Positions 63,233-64,000 of a DNA stretch of 64,000 nucleotides are shown piece after piece. This stretch comes from JBDROU01 sp043809745 [NCBI: bacterium]. Lineage in GTDB: Bacteria > Elusimicrobiota > JBDRMW01. The stretch's first letter is position 1; each line of letters opens with the position of its first letter. A program made the translations under genes and the position numbers. The stretch covers positions 62,001 through 126,000 of the forward strand of contig JBDROU010000081.1 in assembly GCA_043809745.1 (NCBI GenBank). Reading direction: 5' to 3'. The notes beneath the pieces are model-generated. The model did no database searches. It was not told the DNA's origin and saw only the letters and a program-made list of their open reading frames with translations.

Positions 63233-63895
63233 ATGCAATTCATGCCCATACCGCAAGATGTTGAAATCAAAAAATTAGTGCTTGGTTTGCTTGAGAATAA
63301 TACATATATTGTGTTTCATAAAAAAACAAAAGATACAATTATAATCGATCCAGCTGATAATCCGGAACTAATAGTAAAACTAATAAGAAACTCTAAGTTA
63401 AAACCCTTATATGTGCTGCTTACACACGGACACGGTGATCATATTGGTGCAGTAAACGGACTGAAGGAGGAATTCGATGTTAAAATTGCCGTTCACTCTT
63501 TAGATAGCGCGATGATACTCTCTCCTGAGCTTAATTTATCCATCAATCATGGCTGCCCTGTAAGTACAGGCAAAGCGGATGTCATTTTAGGCGATGGAGA
63601 TACCTTGAAAATTGGTGATATTGAATTTAAGGTGATCCATACCCCCGGACATTCACAGGGAGGGATATCTCTATACCATCCGGGTATTCTATTCAGCGGT
63701 GACACTTTGTTTAAAGGGGATGTCGGAAGATATGATTTGCCTGGATCAGATGTGAATGATTTGTTTAAATCCCTGCAAAAACTTATGTCTCTTCCCGATG
63801 AAACTATTGTGTATCCGGGTCACGGTCCATCAACAACTATAAGCCAAGAAAAAAGGTTAAATTATTCTTTTAAAGAAATCTCTAAAAGTATTTAA
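63233..63895 (+). CDS. MBL-fold metallo-hydrolase (glyoxalase II-like)
   Basis: 220 residues. The metal site is THGHGDHIGAV (HxHxDH); the other ligands are in HTPGHSQGG, FSGDTLF and VYPGHGPST. It is close to the glyoxalase II/hydroxyacylglutathione hydrolase-like group, which acts on thioesters, but the substrate is not fixed by sequence. It lies 31 bp after recA, following a weak GCTT/AAGC hairpin. Confidence 0.88.
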   Translation: MQFMPIPQDVEIKKLVLGLLENNTYIVFHKKTKDTIIIDPADNPELIVKLIRNSKLKPLYVLLTHGHGDHIGAVNGLKEEFDVKIAVHSLDSAMILSPELNLSINHGCPVSTGKADVILGDGDTLKIGDIEFKVIHTPGHSQGGISLYHPGILFSGDTLFKGDVGRYDLPGSDVNDLFKSLQKLMSLPDETIVYPGHGPSTTISQEKRLNYSFKEISKSI

Positions 63896-63935
63896 TCTCA
63901 GCAGCAATAAGAATTTAATAATTAAATAATTCTAG

Positions 63936-64000
63936 ATGAAATATTCTGAGCTTTTAAACGGTTTTCTTAACTATATAAAGGTAGAAAAAGTTTTATCTGA
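63936..64000 (+). CDS. Probable tyrosine recombinase XerC/XerD, start only
   Basis: Only the first about 21 codons are in the window: M K Y S E L L N G F L N Y I K V E K V L S. FLNYIKVEKVLS matches the start of the SAM-like DNA-binding domain of Xer recombinases, which resolve chromosome dimers together with FtsK. The rest lies outside. The assignment rests on this short piece. Confidence 0.5.
   Translation, partial: MKYSELLNGFLNYIKVEKVLS

Overview
The window is AT-rich chromosomal DNA from a Gram-negative (diderm) bacterium that I cannot place to phylum with certainty. The diderm assignment rests on TolC, LolA, PorV/PorQ-type beta-barrels and RodZ. Several traits recall uncultured lineages such as Omnitrophota, Elusimicrobiota, Firestonebacteria or Desantisbacteria: PorV-like barrels, secreted proteins with FlgD/type IX-like C-terminal domains, the DapL lysine route, and NadX/NadA. 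That placement is inference. Stops are TAA, TAG and TGA, so the code is standard. Almost everything is on the + strand in tight, often ATGA-overlapping operons. I see no insertion sequence, CRISPR array or prophage.

Layout. 1-0.9 kb: the end of a lipid-kinase gene and a tRNA-Leu. 1-4.5 kb: nfo, then a secreted small protein, a matrixin metalloprotease and a PorV-like barrel. 4.7-8.8 kb: three pilin-like or pilus-associated secreted proteins, two with Asp-rich calcium-site-like segments. 9-15.6 kb: GIY-YIG protein, yjbQ, rsmD, an Fe-S RecB-like nuclease, then argB-argD-argG-argH. 15.6-18.9 kb: envelope genes (TolC-like, patatin, TPR). 18.9-24 kb: a complete aspartate-semialdehyde-to-lysine block by the aminotransferase route (lysA, dapF, dapA, dapB, dapL). 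24-29.6 kb: cofactor genes folK, panB, panC, nadA, nadX with a hydrolase and a HAMP-like membrane protein between them. 29.8-32.3 kb (minus strand): a second PorV-like barrel and FlgD-tailed cargo pair. 32.5-36.2 kb: a TPR protein, an adenylate cyclase, glnA, trxA. 36.3-42 kb: polA, coaE, trxB, rho. 42-43.7 kb: a membrane-anchored beta-propeller gene inserted between rho and rimP and bounded by a duplicate of the rho 3' end. 43.7-53.7 kb: the canonical rimP-nusA-infB-rbfA-nrnA-truB-ribF-rpsO-pnp translation and RNA operon. 53.7-64 kb: accB, a winged-helix protein, uppP, ftsK, lolA, rodZ, rimO, pgsA, pgpA, recA, an MBL hydrolase and the start of a likely Xer recombinase.

The two most unusual things are as follows. 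First, there are two separate PorV-like barrel genes, each overlapping by 4 bp with a secreted protein that ends in a FlgD/type-IX-like C-terminal domain (…KLMIIR and …KLIIIR). This suggests dedicated surface-export or attachment pairs. Second, an in-frame, mostly synonymously diverged copy of the last 19 codons of rho lies 1.5 kb downstream of rho, across the propeller gene. It looks like the footprint of a cassette that entered at the 3' end of rho. Smaller oddities include a triple 14-bp repeat over the glnA stop codon, an RsmD with an altered catalytic motif next to a perfect hairpin, a basic KSI-repeat insertion in one barrel, and an intrinsic-terminator hairpin at the very start of the predicted rimP transcript.
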